From assembly GCF_018687715.1 (NCBI RefSeq), contig NC_056766.1:24227501-24291500 (forward strand): a stretch of DNA of 64,000 nt, in the 5' to 3' direction. The position numbers were made by a program, and so were the translations under genes. Positions 32,881-44,888 of this stretch are shown piece after piece (position 1 is the first letter of the stretch; each line of letters opens with the position of its first letter). Below the pieces are notes generated by a model. It did no database searches and was not told where the DNA came from. It saw only the letters and a program-made list of their open reading frames with translations. This DNA comes from Carya illinoinensis (Eukaryota; Streptophyta; Magnoliopsida; Fagales; Juglandaceae).

Positions 32881-35446
32881 GTAGTGACTCTTGGAACTGT
32901 TGGAGGCGAGGTTACGGAGACTCAGAATGCTAGAGTCATGGCATGATCTGGGTGATCTTTTAGGGAAGTAGAATAATTGAGTTCTTTGGTTCCGTGGAGT
33001 TTATGAAATGGTCTATAATGTAGTAGGTTGTAAGTTCAACAAATTTCAATGATAGATTTTATGAGGTTCAACAAAGTTTTAAAGTTTAGGGCCTTATAGA
33101 TTTTAGGAATATAAGTTTATGGTAATTAAGGTGTTAGGTTCGACAAGCTTTGGGGGGAAATAATTAAATTTCGAGTTTTAGATTTCATGATTCAGATGAG
33201 TACTTTGGTGGCAATTAGGGCTTTAGATTTTACAAGCTTTTAAGGTGAATGTTTTGAATTAAAGCCACCAATCTTGAGAATTTCAGAAAATGATTTATTA
33301 TCTATTAATGTTTTAGAATTTGAAAGATTTGACAAGTCAATTTTTTCTATTATGGGATGTAAGTTCTTTGATCTTAGAGGTTCTGGAAGATGATTCTTGT
33401 TTGATTTAAGGTTTTAGAATTGCAGAACTGAAGGACTGATTTATAGTAGGAATTGAGTTCTTAGTTTTACAGACTTAGTGCTGTAGCTTGATCTACTCTA
33501 GTGAGTGATTAGTTTGTAACCATTAAAATGAGGTTGATTAGAGTTGAGTTATTGATATGAAAATTTTCCTAGAGCAGATTTCTTTGAGGACTGGAGGTAA
33601 TGATCTAGTTCGTGTATTTCTTTGAGGATTGAAGATATCGAGCTAGTTTAGAAAATAATTATTGTTAACTCAAGCTTGTAGTAGCAAATCTTAGGAAATG
33701 ATTCTATCGATTCGAAAGGTATAGGTTCATCAAGGTGTTGGAAATAGTAGATTTTGTGTTGGTATTGAATACGATTGAATTTGAGGTTATATGATCCGTA
33801 GACTTTTGGGAATGGATTCTTAGCAGGTTTAAGGTCATTCTTGGTACCAAACTTTAAGCAATGGCTGGTTGCTGATTTAAGGATATAAGTTGAGTAGATT
33901 TAGGAATGATTCTTACTGAGTTGAGGATATAAGTCCAGATGATGGAAATGTGATAATGGATCACTTGTACGTTTGAATGATTTTTGGTGTTGGCTAAGAG
34001 TGCATGGGATCGATGAGTAGTAAGGGTACGTATGTATGGATTTCGGAGAGTGCTGGTCCTAGTCTCATCTATTTTTGGCTTGGTAGGAGTTGAAGAGGAA
34101 TCTGTGTGGTAACATTAAATTCAAGAGATTTTTGGCTTTGAGTTGTTTGGTAAGTTGAACGGAATGTGCAGTCGAAGCGGGTTACCTATTGGGATGGTGG
34201 TTTGAAACGACCGTTGTGTTTATCTTGAGAATTAATTGCGACTTGAAGTCATAGGAATTTAAATTGGTGAGGCTATACTTTTCTTTGGAGATCAAGTATC
34301 CAGTTGGGAGAATTGGGGATATGGTTATTTAACTTGAAAAGAGATCGTTAGGTCACCATGTATGGTGTATGAAGTAATAAATCTTGGAAGTTGAAACTTA
34401 TGCATCAAAGGTGGGTAGCATAATCATATGTATGCAGTAATAAAGCAGTAGGATCCATGAGTGTTGTTTAATAGTTTTTGATGGATTGAAGATTTAAACA
34501 GTATGGCCTGTCTTGAGATTTATTTGTGAAGTGTTATTGAAGGAATTAGTTGTACTAAAACTAGAGTTTTTGAGAGTACAATAGGTGGGTGAGTTACCAT
34601 GAACGTTTCGATTATGTCTAGGTGAAGTCAATGGTAGTTTATAGTGAGTTAGTTATTGCAAGATTAGATGTTATTCAAAATATAGGTAATGAGCTTGAAG
34701 TGTGGGATACCGGATAGAAGTTATAGGCGCTCTCGTTGGTTGGCCGGGAAGACTTGGGCCATTTGGAGATGTTCCTTATCTTTAGAAGAGACAGGTGTAT
34801 GTTGGGATGATGTTATGTGTTTTCAATTTGGGGCCTGGAGGTTGATTAGTACTGATTTTTTGTCATCAATCAATGGGTGTATTTGTGCGGAATGTTGGTT
34901 TTCGTTTGGGGCAGCAATGGCCAACTGAGGAATGAGTGGAGATTTGTGGTTTTTGGAGGCATACAATTTTCTATGGAAATGTGGTAAAGGTTTTCTTCTG
35001 ATTAGGTGTGGATTGAGCTTGTACTTCATGATATTAATTTTTGAGGATATAGCCTTTAAGTATTTTGATGAGTTATCAGAGTGCGCACGAAAGCATAATT
35101 TTTGGAGATACTTAAAAGTTCAAATTTTGTATCGACTTGGAAGATTTAGTAGTGATTCGAAATTTTAATGGGAGATTGGTCGTGTAATTTGGTTTATGGA
35201 TGGTTAACTTTGGAAGTGGCTATTAGGTTACCAAAGTTGGAATGGGACGAAAGTTTGGAAGGTACAGCAGAGACGTCGTTGATATTAGTGATTTATGGTG
35301 TGAAGTCAATAACCATTGGATTTGTTGGGAGTTGTCGATGATATGTATCTCTCAAATATGTTCGGAGTTGTATCTTGTATCTGTTTGGCGCTGATGGTTG
35401 ATCTTGCAAATTTCGAGGACGAAATTTGTTTTTAAGGGAGGGAGGA
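32881..35446 (+). other. non-coding spacer and polypurine tract of Tekay A
   Basis: About 2.5 kb of G/T-rich DNA with recurring words such as TTTTAGAATTT and GTAAGTTCAACAAATTTCA. No pol motif was seen on either strand. Similar wording occurs before the gag piece (31980-32270, GTAGGTTCAACGAACTTTAA). It ends in the family-typical GCAAATTTCGAGGACGAAAT and the polypurine tract AAGGGAGGGAGGA (35434-35446). Confidence 0.6.
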
Positions 35447-37686
35447 TGTGATAACCCGTTTTTACGTGTATTTTCACTGAAGGATTGTTTTTAATTTAAT
35501 TAATATATTGGTTTATTTATTTTAAATTAATGTATTTTAAATTGGTTTTAATTTATTTGATATCATGTTTAATTTATTTTAGTCGTTTTACGGTTTTTAA
35601 TATCGTTTTCGGCGGATTTGTTTTTTGGTTTCCGGAGTGAGGATTGGACCTCATTTCTTTTCTTTTCTCTTTTTCTTTTTCCCTTTTTCCTTTTCTTTTT
35701 CTTCTTTTCTTTCTTTCCTTTCTTTTTCTTCTTCTTTCTTCCCCGTTTCCCCTCTCCCGCGCGCTACCCCTTCTTTTTCCCCTTACCATCGCTGCCACTT
35801 CGGCCGCCCATTGCGCCGCCGTCCGGCGGCTGTGTTGTACACCACCCCCACCATTCTCTTCCTCTCCCACCAGAGATCATCCCCACCAATTTTCAGAGCT
35901 ATCGGACCAGCCGTTAGCCGCCACGAGCCCCTGGAAGTCACTGCACCTGCTCTATTTTTCCCCTGTCGCCGGTTGCTTTCGCAAGCTAGAACCGCCGCTC
36001 GCCCACGGCGTGGCCTACACCACCCACCTAGTTTTCTTCCCCTCTCACCGGTGAACATCCCCACCAAGTTTCACCTCCATCCGAGCCACCGTTAGCCACC
36101 ACGAGCTCCTCCAAGCCATACGGTTTTTCACCGATTCCGACGCCATCGCACCACCTCCGGCCACCATCTCTTCACAGCTTCTTCCCCTACGTCTTGCCGA
36201 CCTAAACCACCCATTTCTAGCCTCGATCCATTGCCGGAGCAGCTCCCATGAGCTCAACTCCGTTGAGCCCCTTTTTGGCCTTCGACCACCATTTCCACCA
36301 CCACCCACGGCCAAAACTCGTTTTTCTTAGCTTCATAAATATCTCAAGGCCATTCCCTATCAATCCTGAGCCTTGGTTTGTCCCCGTTCAAAAATGGGTA
36401 ATTTATTACCCAAGCCCACAGTGTAAATTACACTGTTACGTTGCTTTTCTTCCGACTTTTGCAACGCCGCGAGCTTTCAAAAAATACCATATAGCACTGT
36501 AAGTATTTTCTAAACTCTACTTTTAGATTTAAATATATTTTGCTCATTCAATAAATATTTGTTGTTGGTTGGCTGATTCCGGACTGAGTCCGAGGAGTTC
36601 GGGGGTCGGATGGATGGAGGACGGAGTTGCTTGTTTTATTGATCTATGGTTGGTTGATCGTTTTGTGCATTGATATTGCATTTACATAGTGCATGCACGA
36701 GCATTTTAATTAAATTGAGAAAATCCTGTTTTATTGGCGTAAGTGGATTTTCGGGTGCGTGTATATCACGACCCCAAGCTGGGATGGGGTATTATCCCGG
36801 TGGAGCTCCTCTGGTCACTCGGGAGCATAATAAACTGAGTGACGTCCCATGGGTTGTCGCTGGGCGACGACGGGAGCAGGGGCTAGAGGATGCTTGGCTA
36901 CGAACGCGCCGGGCGCGGAACCGGGCATTGCTCTATGCACCGACTCCGTGGCCCTTCGCTAGCAAGGGCTAGAGGATGCTTGGCTACGAACGCGTGGGGC
37001 GTGGAATTGGGCATCGCTCGTTTAGGTGTCACATGCGTGGTCGTTACCTGCGGTGTGGCACTGGAGCCAGGGTGTGCAAATGACCCCTAGGGGAGGTCAT
37101 GATGCATACGGATTAATGGGTTAATGGTTTGAGTTTGATATAGGCCAAATGTGACTTTTGGCATGATATTTGGAAAGGTTATGTTTTTGGGCCAAATGGG
37201 ATTTTTTGGCGTGCGTGGAAAAAAATATGATTTTATGGGTTTTGAGCATTGGCATCCCCTCATGCATATTGTTTGAGTTTTTATATATTTTTATCTAGTG
37301 GTGTTTGGATTTTACTTACCTGCGGCACCATTTTTGGTACCGTAGATTTTGGTGCAGAGATCGAGGATGAGGAGTAGGAGGCTGAGCCAGAGGATGAGGC
37401 TCCGCTGGGGTGCTGAAGTTAAAGCTTAAGTTTTGTTATTTGGCTTTGAAATAGTATTTGTGTTTTGTAATATTTATTTATGTATATTTTAAACAGCTTT
37501 GTATTAAAGAAGAAAAAAATTCTGGTACTTAGTTATTGACTTTACTTATCCGCTACGTGTTTCTTCGTGTACATTTGCTGCTTATATACACACTTAGCAC
37601 TCGTCGATAGGGTGGTAACCTGTGATATCATCACCCGGACGTCTCGATTTCCTTGTGTTCGTGCGTGGGGATTTGGGGGCGTCACA
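35447..37686 (+). repeat. 3' LTR of Tekay A
   Basis: The 2240-bp partner of 29381-31685 has the same 86-bp repeat at 36882 and 36968. It lacks short pieces of the pyrimidine tract and a ~50-bp piece near the first LTR's 29980-30030. Confidence 0.9.
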
Positions 37687-37691
37687 AAATT

Positions 37692-38861
37692 CCAGTTTGG
37701 ATTGAAAAATTGACAAAAGTTTGAAGTTGGCGCTCAAGTTTGGAGGACCCGTTTTTGTTGTGGAAAAATTTTGAGGGAACTCATATATGGCTATATACAC
37801 GTACACATGACGCCCCACGTTTATTAGACTTTTCTTTCCTTATTTGGCCTCTTTCCTTCTAATATATGGCTATACGTGTTAAATATTTCATCCAAATATT
37901 TCAATTCTTTATATGATTAAAATATATAATATTTTTTATATTATATATAATTTTAATATATAATATATATAATAGTATTTTATTTTATATATTACATATA
38001 AGATAATGTTATTATAATTTTATATCTATATAAAATATATATAATAATGGTATTACACCCTAAACATGATAATAATGTTATCATATTTATTTGATCATAT
38101 GCTTTAAATATAATATATACATTAATAACATTTTAAAACTCAATAAATTCTCAAAATATTCCTTTTTATAATTATATTAGAAAATTAGTAATACTAATTT
38201 ATATTAGTATTAATGTATATTAATTATAATTTATACTTTATGGTCTTATAATAACACTCTAATACTATTAGTAATATACTTTAAGTTTATATATAAATTA
38301 TTACAGAAATCACTATAGTATTAGTTATACTATACTATATATATATATATATATATCACAATTGTCGCAGCAACTAACAACCGTAGGAATAGGTCGGTAT
38401 TTCAAGCGATACACCAAATCGACAAAAAAATCGTAGGATGTTTTGTAATTGGTGCTATTTGTGCCCAAAATTCACCCTTGGGCTAAAAATAAAAATTCAT
38501 CAAATACTCTTATATGTTATAGTGGGCGGCTTGGGTTGATATGACTAAATAAAACGTTCGGAATTAGCTAGCTTGGTTCTATTGTGAATATGCTTAATTA
38601 AGTTTTTAGGATAAATGGAAATTGCACATGATTCTAAATTTGAACTTTGACTCTACACTTTATCAGTAATCGATCAATGCAATATTTCCTATGTGGAGCT
38701 GGCTTATTGAGGAGGAGTCTAGTGCACTTTACAATACTTATTGAGGATCAGTATAAAGTGACTCTACACTTTACCATATTCAATTAAATATGTCACGTGT
38801 TGAGCCTGTTAATTGAGGGGGTTTGACGCACACGTAAGCGGATTGTAAAGTGACTTTATAC
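37692..38861. other. AT-rich interior of CACTA, no gene
   Basis: 37880-38360 is extremely AT-rich with ATATAT runs, including (TA)n at 38335-38356. 38640-38860 contains two partial copies of a GACTCTACACTTTA word. No coding signal. Confidence 0.5.
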
Positions 38862-39494
38862 TAGGGGTGCTACCCGCATGGTGCGGGGCGGGTGCATGAT
38901 CCCCTCCCCACTGCTGGGAGGGTACTGGGGTTGAAACCACACCACGCCCCGCACGCCACAGGCTCAACCCAATGTCTAAAATTTTTTTAGACCCAAATTA
39001 TAATATAATTTAAATTATAAATTAAAATTTATACATTAAAAAAATATAAACTTATTAGAGTTGTATTTTGGATTAACTTGAATTCAACTTCAAGTTTTTA
39101 ACAAATTTTATATATCTATATTCAACCCCGCCCCGCGCGCCCCCTGCTCAACCCAATGTCTAAAATCTTTTTAGACCCAAATTATAATATAATTAAAATT
39201 ATAAATTAAAATTTATACATTTAAAAAAATATAAAATGATTAGAGTTGTATTTTGGATTAACTTGAATTCAACTTCAAGTTTTTTAACAATTTTATATAT
39301 GTATATTCAACCCCGCCTCGTGCGTCCCCCGCTCAACCCAATGTCTAAACATTTTTAGACCCAAATTATAATATAATTAAAATTTATACATTTAAAAAAA
39401 ATATAAACTTATTAGAGTTGTATTTTGGATTAACTTGAATTCAACTTCAAGTTTTTAACAAATTTTATATATCAATATTCAACCCCGCCCCGCG
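38862..39494. repeat. ~184-bp tandem array, copies 1 to 3 and part of 4
   Basis: Each unit has a GC-rich head (CAACCCCGCCCCGCGCG, then GCTCAACCCAATGTC) and an AT-rich tail ending in AACTTCAAGTTTTTAACA. The GCTCAACCC word is at 38962, 39146 and 39331. The left edge TAGGGGTGCTACCCGC at 38862 resembles a hAT-type terminal repeat, but no matching right end was found. Tekay B split the fourth unit. Confidence 0.75.
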
Positions 39495-41402
39495 TGTGAT
39501 GAACCGCTTATACGTGTATTTTCACTGAAGGGTTGTTTTTAATTTAATTAATATATTAGTTTATTTATTTTAAATTATTTTATTTTAATTGGTTTTTAAT
39601 TTATTTGATGTTGTGTTTTATTTATTTAGTCGTTTTACAGTTTTTAATATCGTTTTCGGCGGACCTGTTTTGGTTTCCGGAATGAGAACTGGACCTCATT
39701 TCTTTTCCCTCATCTTTTCTTTTTCTCTTTTCTTTTTTTCTTCTTTCTCTTTTTCTTCTTTTTCTTTCTTTTTTCTCTTCCTCCCCAGTTCTCTCCTGCG
39801 CGACACTCTCTCTCCTCTCCCTCACGCCGTTCCGTCATCAAGCCGCACGGTTTTAGCTCCGATTTGCAGCCGTCGCTCCACCTCCGGCCACCACCTCTTC
39901 ACCACTTCATCACCGACTCATTGCCATCCTAACCCACTCATTTCCGGCCTCAATCTGTCACCGGAACAGTCCCCACAAGCTAGCTTTCCGATTTGGGTAT
40001 TTTGGCTTTTCTCCGCCATTTTCGCCGCCACCCACGGCCAAACTTCACTTCCACTAGCTTCATAAACATCCCTAGACCATTCCCTATCAATACCAAGCTT
40101 TGGTTTGTCCCCGTTCAAAAGTAGATATTTTACAACCCACGGCCACAGTGAAATTTCATTGTTACGTTGCTTTTCTTCTGCCGTTTGCAACGTCGTGAGC
40201 TTTCAAAAAATACCATATAGCGCTGTAAGTATTTTCCAAACCCTATTTTTAAATTTAAATATATTTTTCTCATTCAATAAATATTTATCTGTTGGTTGGT
40301 TGATTCCGGACTTAGTCCGAGGAATTCAGGGGTCGGATGATTTGAGGACGGAGTGCTTGGTTCTGACTGTTTGTGATTGCTTGGTTATTTGTGCCATGAG
40401 ACGTGCGTTACATATTGCATACATGTGCATTTTAATTAAATTGAGAAAATCCTATTTTATTGGTGTAAATGGATTTTCGGGTGCGTGTGTCTCATGAGCC
40501 CAAGCCGGGATGAGTTATTATCTCAGTGGAGCTCCTCTGGTCATTTGGGAGCCTAATATACTGAGTGACGTCCCATGAGTTGTCGCTGGGCGACAACAGG
40601 AATGGGGGTTAGAGGATGCTTGGCTACGAATGCATCGGGCGCGGAATTGGGCATCACTCTACGCACCGACTCCGTGGCCCTTCACTGGCGAGGGCTAGAG
40701 GATGCTTGGCTATGAACGTGCGGGGCACAGAACTGGGCATCACTAGTTTAGGTGTCACACGCGTGGTCGTTACCTGTGGTGTGGCACAAGAGCCAGGGTA
40801 TGCGGATGACCCCAAGGGGAGATTATGGTGCATACGGATTAATTGGTTAATGGTTTGAGTTGGATATAGGCCAAATGTGACTTTTGGAGTGATATTTTGA
40901 AAGGATATATTTTTGGGTCAAATGGGATTTTTGGCGTGTGTGGAAAAATATGATTTTATGGGTTTTGAGCTTTGGCATCATTTTATGCATATTGTTTGAG
41001 TTTTATATGTTTTTATCTAGTGGTGTTTGGGTTTTACTTACCTGCGGCACCATTTTTAGTACCGTAGATTTTGGTGCAGAGTTCGAGGAAGAGGAGGAGG
41101 CCGAGCCCGAGGATGCGGCTCTGCCAGGGTGCTAAAGTTAAAGTTTAAGCTTTGTTGTTTGGTTTAAAAACAATATTTGTGCTTTGTAATATTTTATTAT
41201 GTATGTTTTAAACAGCTTTGTATTAAATTAAGAAAAATTCTGGTACTTAGTTATTGACTTTGCTTTTCGCTATGTGTTTCTCGTGCACATTCGTTGCTTA
41301 TGCACACACTTGGCACTCGTCAATAGGGTGGTGACCCGTGATGTTACCATCCAAACGTCTCGATTTCCCCGTGTCTGTGTGTGGGGATTTGGGGGCGTCA
41401 CA
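39495..41402 (+). repeat. 5' LTR of Tekay B
   Basis: The 1908-bp LTR has the 86-bp repeat at 40608 and 40694. About 135 bp present in the 3' LTR (roughly 46838-46971) are missing at about 39836. Confidence 0.9.
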
Positions 41403-41404
41403 GG

Positions 41405-41416
41405 TGGTATCAGACC
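41405..41416 (+). other. PBS of Tekay B
   Basis: TGGTATCAGACC differs by one base from the initiator-Met tRNA complement and lies two bases after the LTR. Confidence 0.85.
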
Positions 41417-41691
41417 GGTTTGGCTCTGGGTAAAACCACATGTCCCGTAGGTAGTACCCGAATGTTTTTAAAGTTGTGTTTTAAAAATTATGTTAAGTAA
41501 AGTTTCTATTTGATTTGTTTTATTTGTTTTATTTGTTTGAACTTGGTTGCTTGTTTTTATTTATTTAGTTATGTTATTGCATGTTGGTTTCTTTTGTTTC
41601 TTGCTATGTGGTGTTGGTTTTGGTTTTTGTTTTTATGTTGGTTTTATTTGTTTTCTTAAAGGGGGTCAGAGGTTGTGTTGTGGCAGGAAAA
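41417..41691 (+). other. leader of Tekay B
   Basis: T-rich leader. It closes with TTGTGTTGTGGCAGGAAAAATGG. The GGCAG just upstream of the start codon would also suit a 3' splice site, and element A has the same TTGTGGCAGG word at 31966. No donor was identified. Confidence 0.4.
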
Positions 41692-42886
41692 ATGGTGAGA
41701 CCAAGGAAATCTACTCAGGAGCCACGGGACGATACATCGAGAGATGACTCCATAGCCCAAGCAATACGGCAGATGACGGAGTTCATGCAGCAGAATTTTA
41801 GGCCACAACAAGGAGGACCTTGGCCACAACAAGGGGGTCCCTGGCCACAACAAGGAGTGCCTTGTCCACAAGAAGGAGGGCTTTGGCCACAACCAGGAGG
41901 TCCTTGGCCACATCAAGAAGGGCCTTGGCTATACCCAGGAGGGCCTAGTGGCATGGTCAAAGCTGGATGCACTTATGAGCGCTTTCTGGCGCATAGAACT
42001 CCACACTTCACTGGAGAAGAGGATTCATTTCAAGCTGGAAAGTGGATCAAAGACTTGGAAAGAACTTTTGAGGTGTGCGGTTGCACCGAGGCGCAACAAG
42101 TACTCTACGCCAGCTATCTATTGCAAGGCACCGCTTCTGATTGGTGTGATACCAAGAGGGTAATGCTAGAAGCAGAGTTGGGATCTTTTGCCGCTGTATC
42201 CTGGCAGCGCTTCAAGAAAGAGTTTAAAGATCGTTTCTTTCCCGCTTCTGTAAGGAAGCAAAAGGCAAGAGAGTTCTCGAATTTGGTCCAAGGGAGCACG
42301 ACAGTGGAACAATACGCCCGAAGATTTATAGAACTTGGGTGATTTGCTCCCCACCTCATCGCCACAGAGGAAATGCGAGCTGAGCGTTTCCAGGAGGGAC
42401 TACGCCCTGATATACGCCGTATGGTGGTCAGTCACCTGATATCCACTTTTCAGAACTTAGTGAATGTGGCCACCCTTGTGGAGCGAGAGAATAATCTGAG
42501 TATGGGCTCCCCTCCGGGACATAAGAGGCGGAGTTTTTCGGGTGAAGGAAGCAGCTTAGGTTCACCTTAGAAATTTATTCAGCGGACCGAAACTCGACTG
42601 CAAGCGTCCTTAGGTGTTCGTATGGGAGGATGGGTGCCAATTTGTGGAGTTCGTAATAGAGCTCATGAGGGCGAGTGTCGGCTGAGTGGTGGACCCCAGT
42701 GTTACCGATGCTGCCAAGTGGGACATATTGCTCGTGAGTGCCCCGTCAGAGTTCAAGGAAGCCGTGGAGGTAGACGCGGTGGAAGGACAAATCCAAGACA
42801 AGCAGTGCAAGCCTGGGTTTATGCTGTCACATCCGGAGATGTGGATGATGAGGCACCAGCGACCCATGATGCTGGAGTAATTACAG
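41692..42886 (+). pseudogene. gag of Tekay B
   Basis: ATG 41692 (MVRPRKSTQE) opens the frame. After a glutamine-rich repeat of PQQGGPWPQQ type (about eight units of 7-8 residues) comes the gag core: CTYERFLAHRTPHFTGEEDS, LERTFEVCGCTEAQQ, WQRFKKEFKDRFFP and VEQYARRFIELG. The zinc knuckle CYRCCQVGHIAREC starts near 42703. Stops at 42340 and 42568 break the frame. The last coding words are DAGVITG. The next bases form the intron-like segment 42887-42982, which carries the in-frame stop TAA 42901-42903. Confidence 0.85.
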
Positions 42887-42982
42887 GTATGGATTTAATT
42901 TAATTTTATGTTGGATTTGTTTTTTTGGTGTGCTTTGTTTTCTTTGTGTATTTGGATTTCATGGGTTATGTGTTTGGTTCAG
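42887..42982 (+). other. intron-like 96-bp segment between gag and protease
   Basis: It begins GTATGGATTT and ends TTTGGTTCAG, is very T-rich and has 96 bp (a multiple of three). In-frame TAA lies at 42901. Its translation is a hydrophobic run unlike gag or protease. Both sides read in the same frame, and coding similarity resumes right after the AG. Splicing is inferred, not shown. Confidence 0.5.
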
Positions 42983-43520
42983 GGAGAGTCCGTTTATATG
43001 AGTTTTATGCTTGCACTTTGTTTGATTTGGGTGCTTCACAGTCATTTGTATCTTCCACGTTTGCGCGGATGTGTAATTTGGTCACGGAACCTTTGCCGAA
43101 GTCATTGGTAGTGGCTCTACCCAATGGTGAAATGGTGTGGTGTTCCAAAGTTGCTTTGGGATGCCCATTAAATTTTGATGGAAGGTTCTTGGATGCTGAT
43201 TTGGTGGTGTTCAAGCTGTTGGGTTTTGATATCATTCTCGGGATGGATTGGCTATACCGATATTCTGCGAGTATTAATTGCATAAGTCGGGTAATTAGCT
43301 TTCAGCTTCCAGATGGTGATCATCTGGAATCTGCAGGGAGTAAACTAAAAGAAAAGCCGGTAATTATATCAGCAATTCAAGCAAAAAGAGAGATTGCATG
43401 GGGAGCGGAAGCCTTCTTAGTTCAGATGGTGTCTACGCTGTCTGAGAAGAAGTCTTTGGTAGACATTCCCGTTGTGGAAGAATTTCCGGACGTGTTTGTG
43501 GTTGAATTGCCTGGGCTAAC
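42983..43520 (+). pseudogene. aspartic protease of Tekay B
   Basis: The frame shows RVRLYEFYACTLFDLGASQS, then FVSSTFARMCNLVTEPL, LGFDIILGMDWLYRYSASIN and EEFPDVFVVELPGL. The catalytic triplet D[ST]G reads DLG, a single C-to-T change from DSG. A one-base shift near 43518 separates it from the reverse transcriptase frame. Inactive. Confidence 0.8.
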
Positions 43521-43534
43521 CCCCTGTTCGAGAA

Positions 43535-44600
43535 ATGGAGTTTGTGATAGATTTGGAACCTGGAGCGGCTCCTGTACATAAAGCTCCTTTCCGCATGGCA
43601 CCGGTTGAATTAAAAGAGTTGAAGATTCAGTTGCAAGAGCTGGTAGAAAAGGGGTTCATTCAACCAAGTACTTCACCGTGGGGTGCGCCAGTTTTGTTTG
43701 TTAAAAAGAAATATGGAACCCTCCATATGTGCATTGATTATCGAGAATTAAATAAGGTGACCATCAAGAATAAATATCCTCTCCCAGGGATCGATGATTT
43801 ATTTGATCAGCTTCAAGGAGCAGCTGTGTTCTCGAAGATAGATTTGAGGTCGGGATACTACCAGTTGAGGATCAGAGACAAGGATGTGCCCAGAATTGCT
43901 TTCAGGTCGAGATATGGGCATTATGAATTTAAGGTGATGCAGTTTCGATTAGCCAATGCCCCTGCTGCTTTCATGGATTTAATGAATCGTGTATTTCAAC
44001 CTTCTCTGGATTCCTTTGTGGTAGTATTCATTGATGATATTCTGATTTATTCCCGAGATGTTGAAGAGCATGTGTATCATCTTCGTCTAGTTCTTGGGAA
44101 ATTGAGAGAACACCAGTTATATGCCAAGCTCAGCAAGTGTGAATTCTGGTTAGAGGAAGTTAGATTTCTTGGGCATGTGATTTCCCGAGACAGAGTGGCT
44201 GTTGATCCTAGTAAGGTGGAAGCCATTTTTTCATGGCAGCGTTCGACTACAGTGCGCGAGATCCGGAGTTTTTTGGGACTTGCCGGATATTACCAAAGAT
44301 TTGTGGAGGGATTTGCTCACCTATCCGGACCTCTCACAGCTTTGACTCGGAAGAATGCAGAATTTGTTTGGTCAGATAAGTGTAAGAGAAGCTTCCAAGA
44401 ATTAAAGAGCAGGTTGACGACAGCACCAGTGTTAGCGCTCCCAGAACCGCATAAGCCATTCGTAGTCTTTAGCGATGCGTCTAAATTCGGATTGGGTTGT
44501 GTCCTTATGCAGGAAGGACGGGTTGTTGCTTATGCATCTCGTCAGCTAAAGGACCATGAGAAGAATTATCCGACACATAATTTGGAAGGCTGCGATTGTT
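43535..44600 (+). pseudogene. reverse transcriptase and RNase H front of Tekay B
   Basis: A long open frame contains [20 protein letters not shown], then [35 protein letters not shown], the polymerase site [11 protein letters not shown] (FIDD for the usual YxDD), [24 protein letters not shown] and RNase [22 protein letters not shown] frameshift after HNLEG near 44590 ends the conserved reading, although the frame stays open to 44737. Confidence 0.9.
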
Positions 44601-44888
44601 TTTGCTCTCAAGATCTGGTGACACTTTTTGTATGGGGAAGCTTGCGAACTATACACTGCTCCCAAGAGCTTGAAGCACTTGTTTTCCCAAAAGAATCTGA
44701 ACATGAGGCAGAGACGATGGCCAGAGTTAATCAGTGACTACCAGTGCGAGATCAAGTATCATCCAGGGAAGGCAAATATAGTTGCTGATGCTTTGAGCCG
44801 AAAATCGCACTTGGAAGATGAAGCTGAGCCGTCAGAATTGGATTCTTTGCTTCGTGGGATGAGAAGGCTCCTTATTGAAAGTTTATAG
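44601..44888 (+). pseudogene. RNase H C-terminal part of Tekay B
   Basis: Recognisable words are [56 protein letters not shown]. It lies in a different frame from the reverse transcriptase and stops at 44886. Confidence 0.85.

Larger units (their letters stand above)
29381..37686 (+). mobile_element. Tekay element A, gag-only non-autonomous derivative
   Basis: LTRs 29381-31685 and 35447-37686 (TGTGATAACCC...GGCGTCACA) flank a 3.8-kb interior. The AAATT duplication is perfect (29376-29380 and 37687-37691). It has a PBS and polypurine tract like those of element B, and its LTRs are recognisably similar to B's along their length. The interior keeps only a ~0.65-kb gag segment; protease, reverse transcriptase, RNase H and integrase are absent and replaced by G/T-rich DNA without coding signal. 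This matches the TR-GAG/LARD type of parasite element. Confidence 0.9.
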
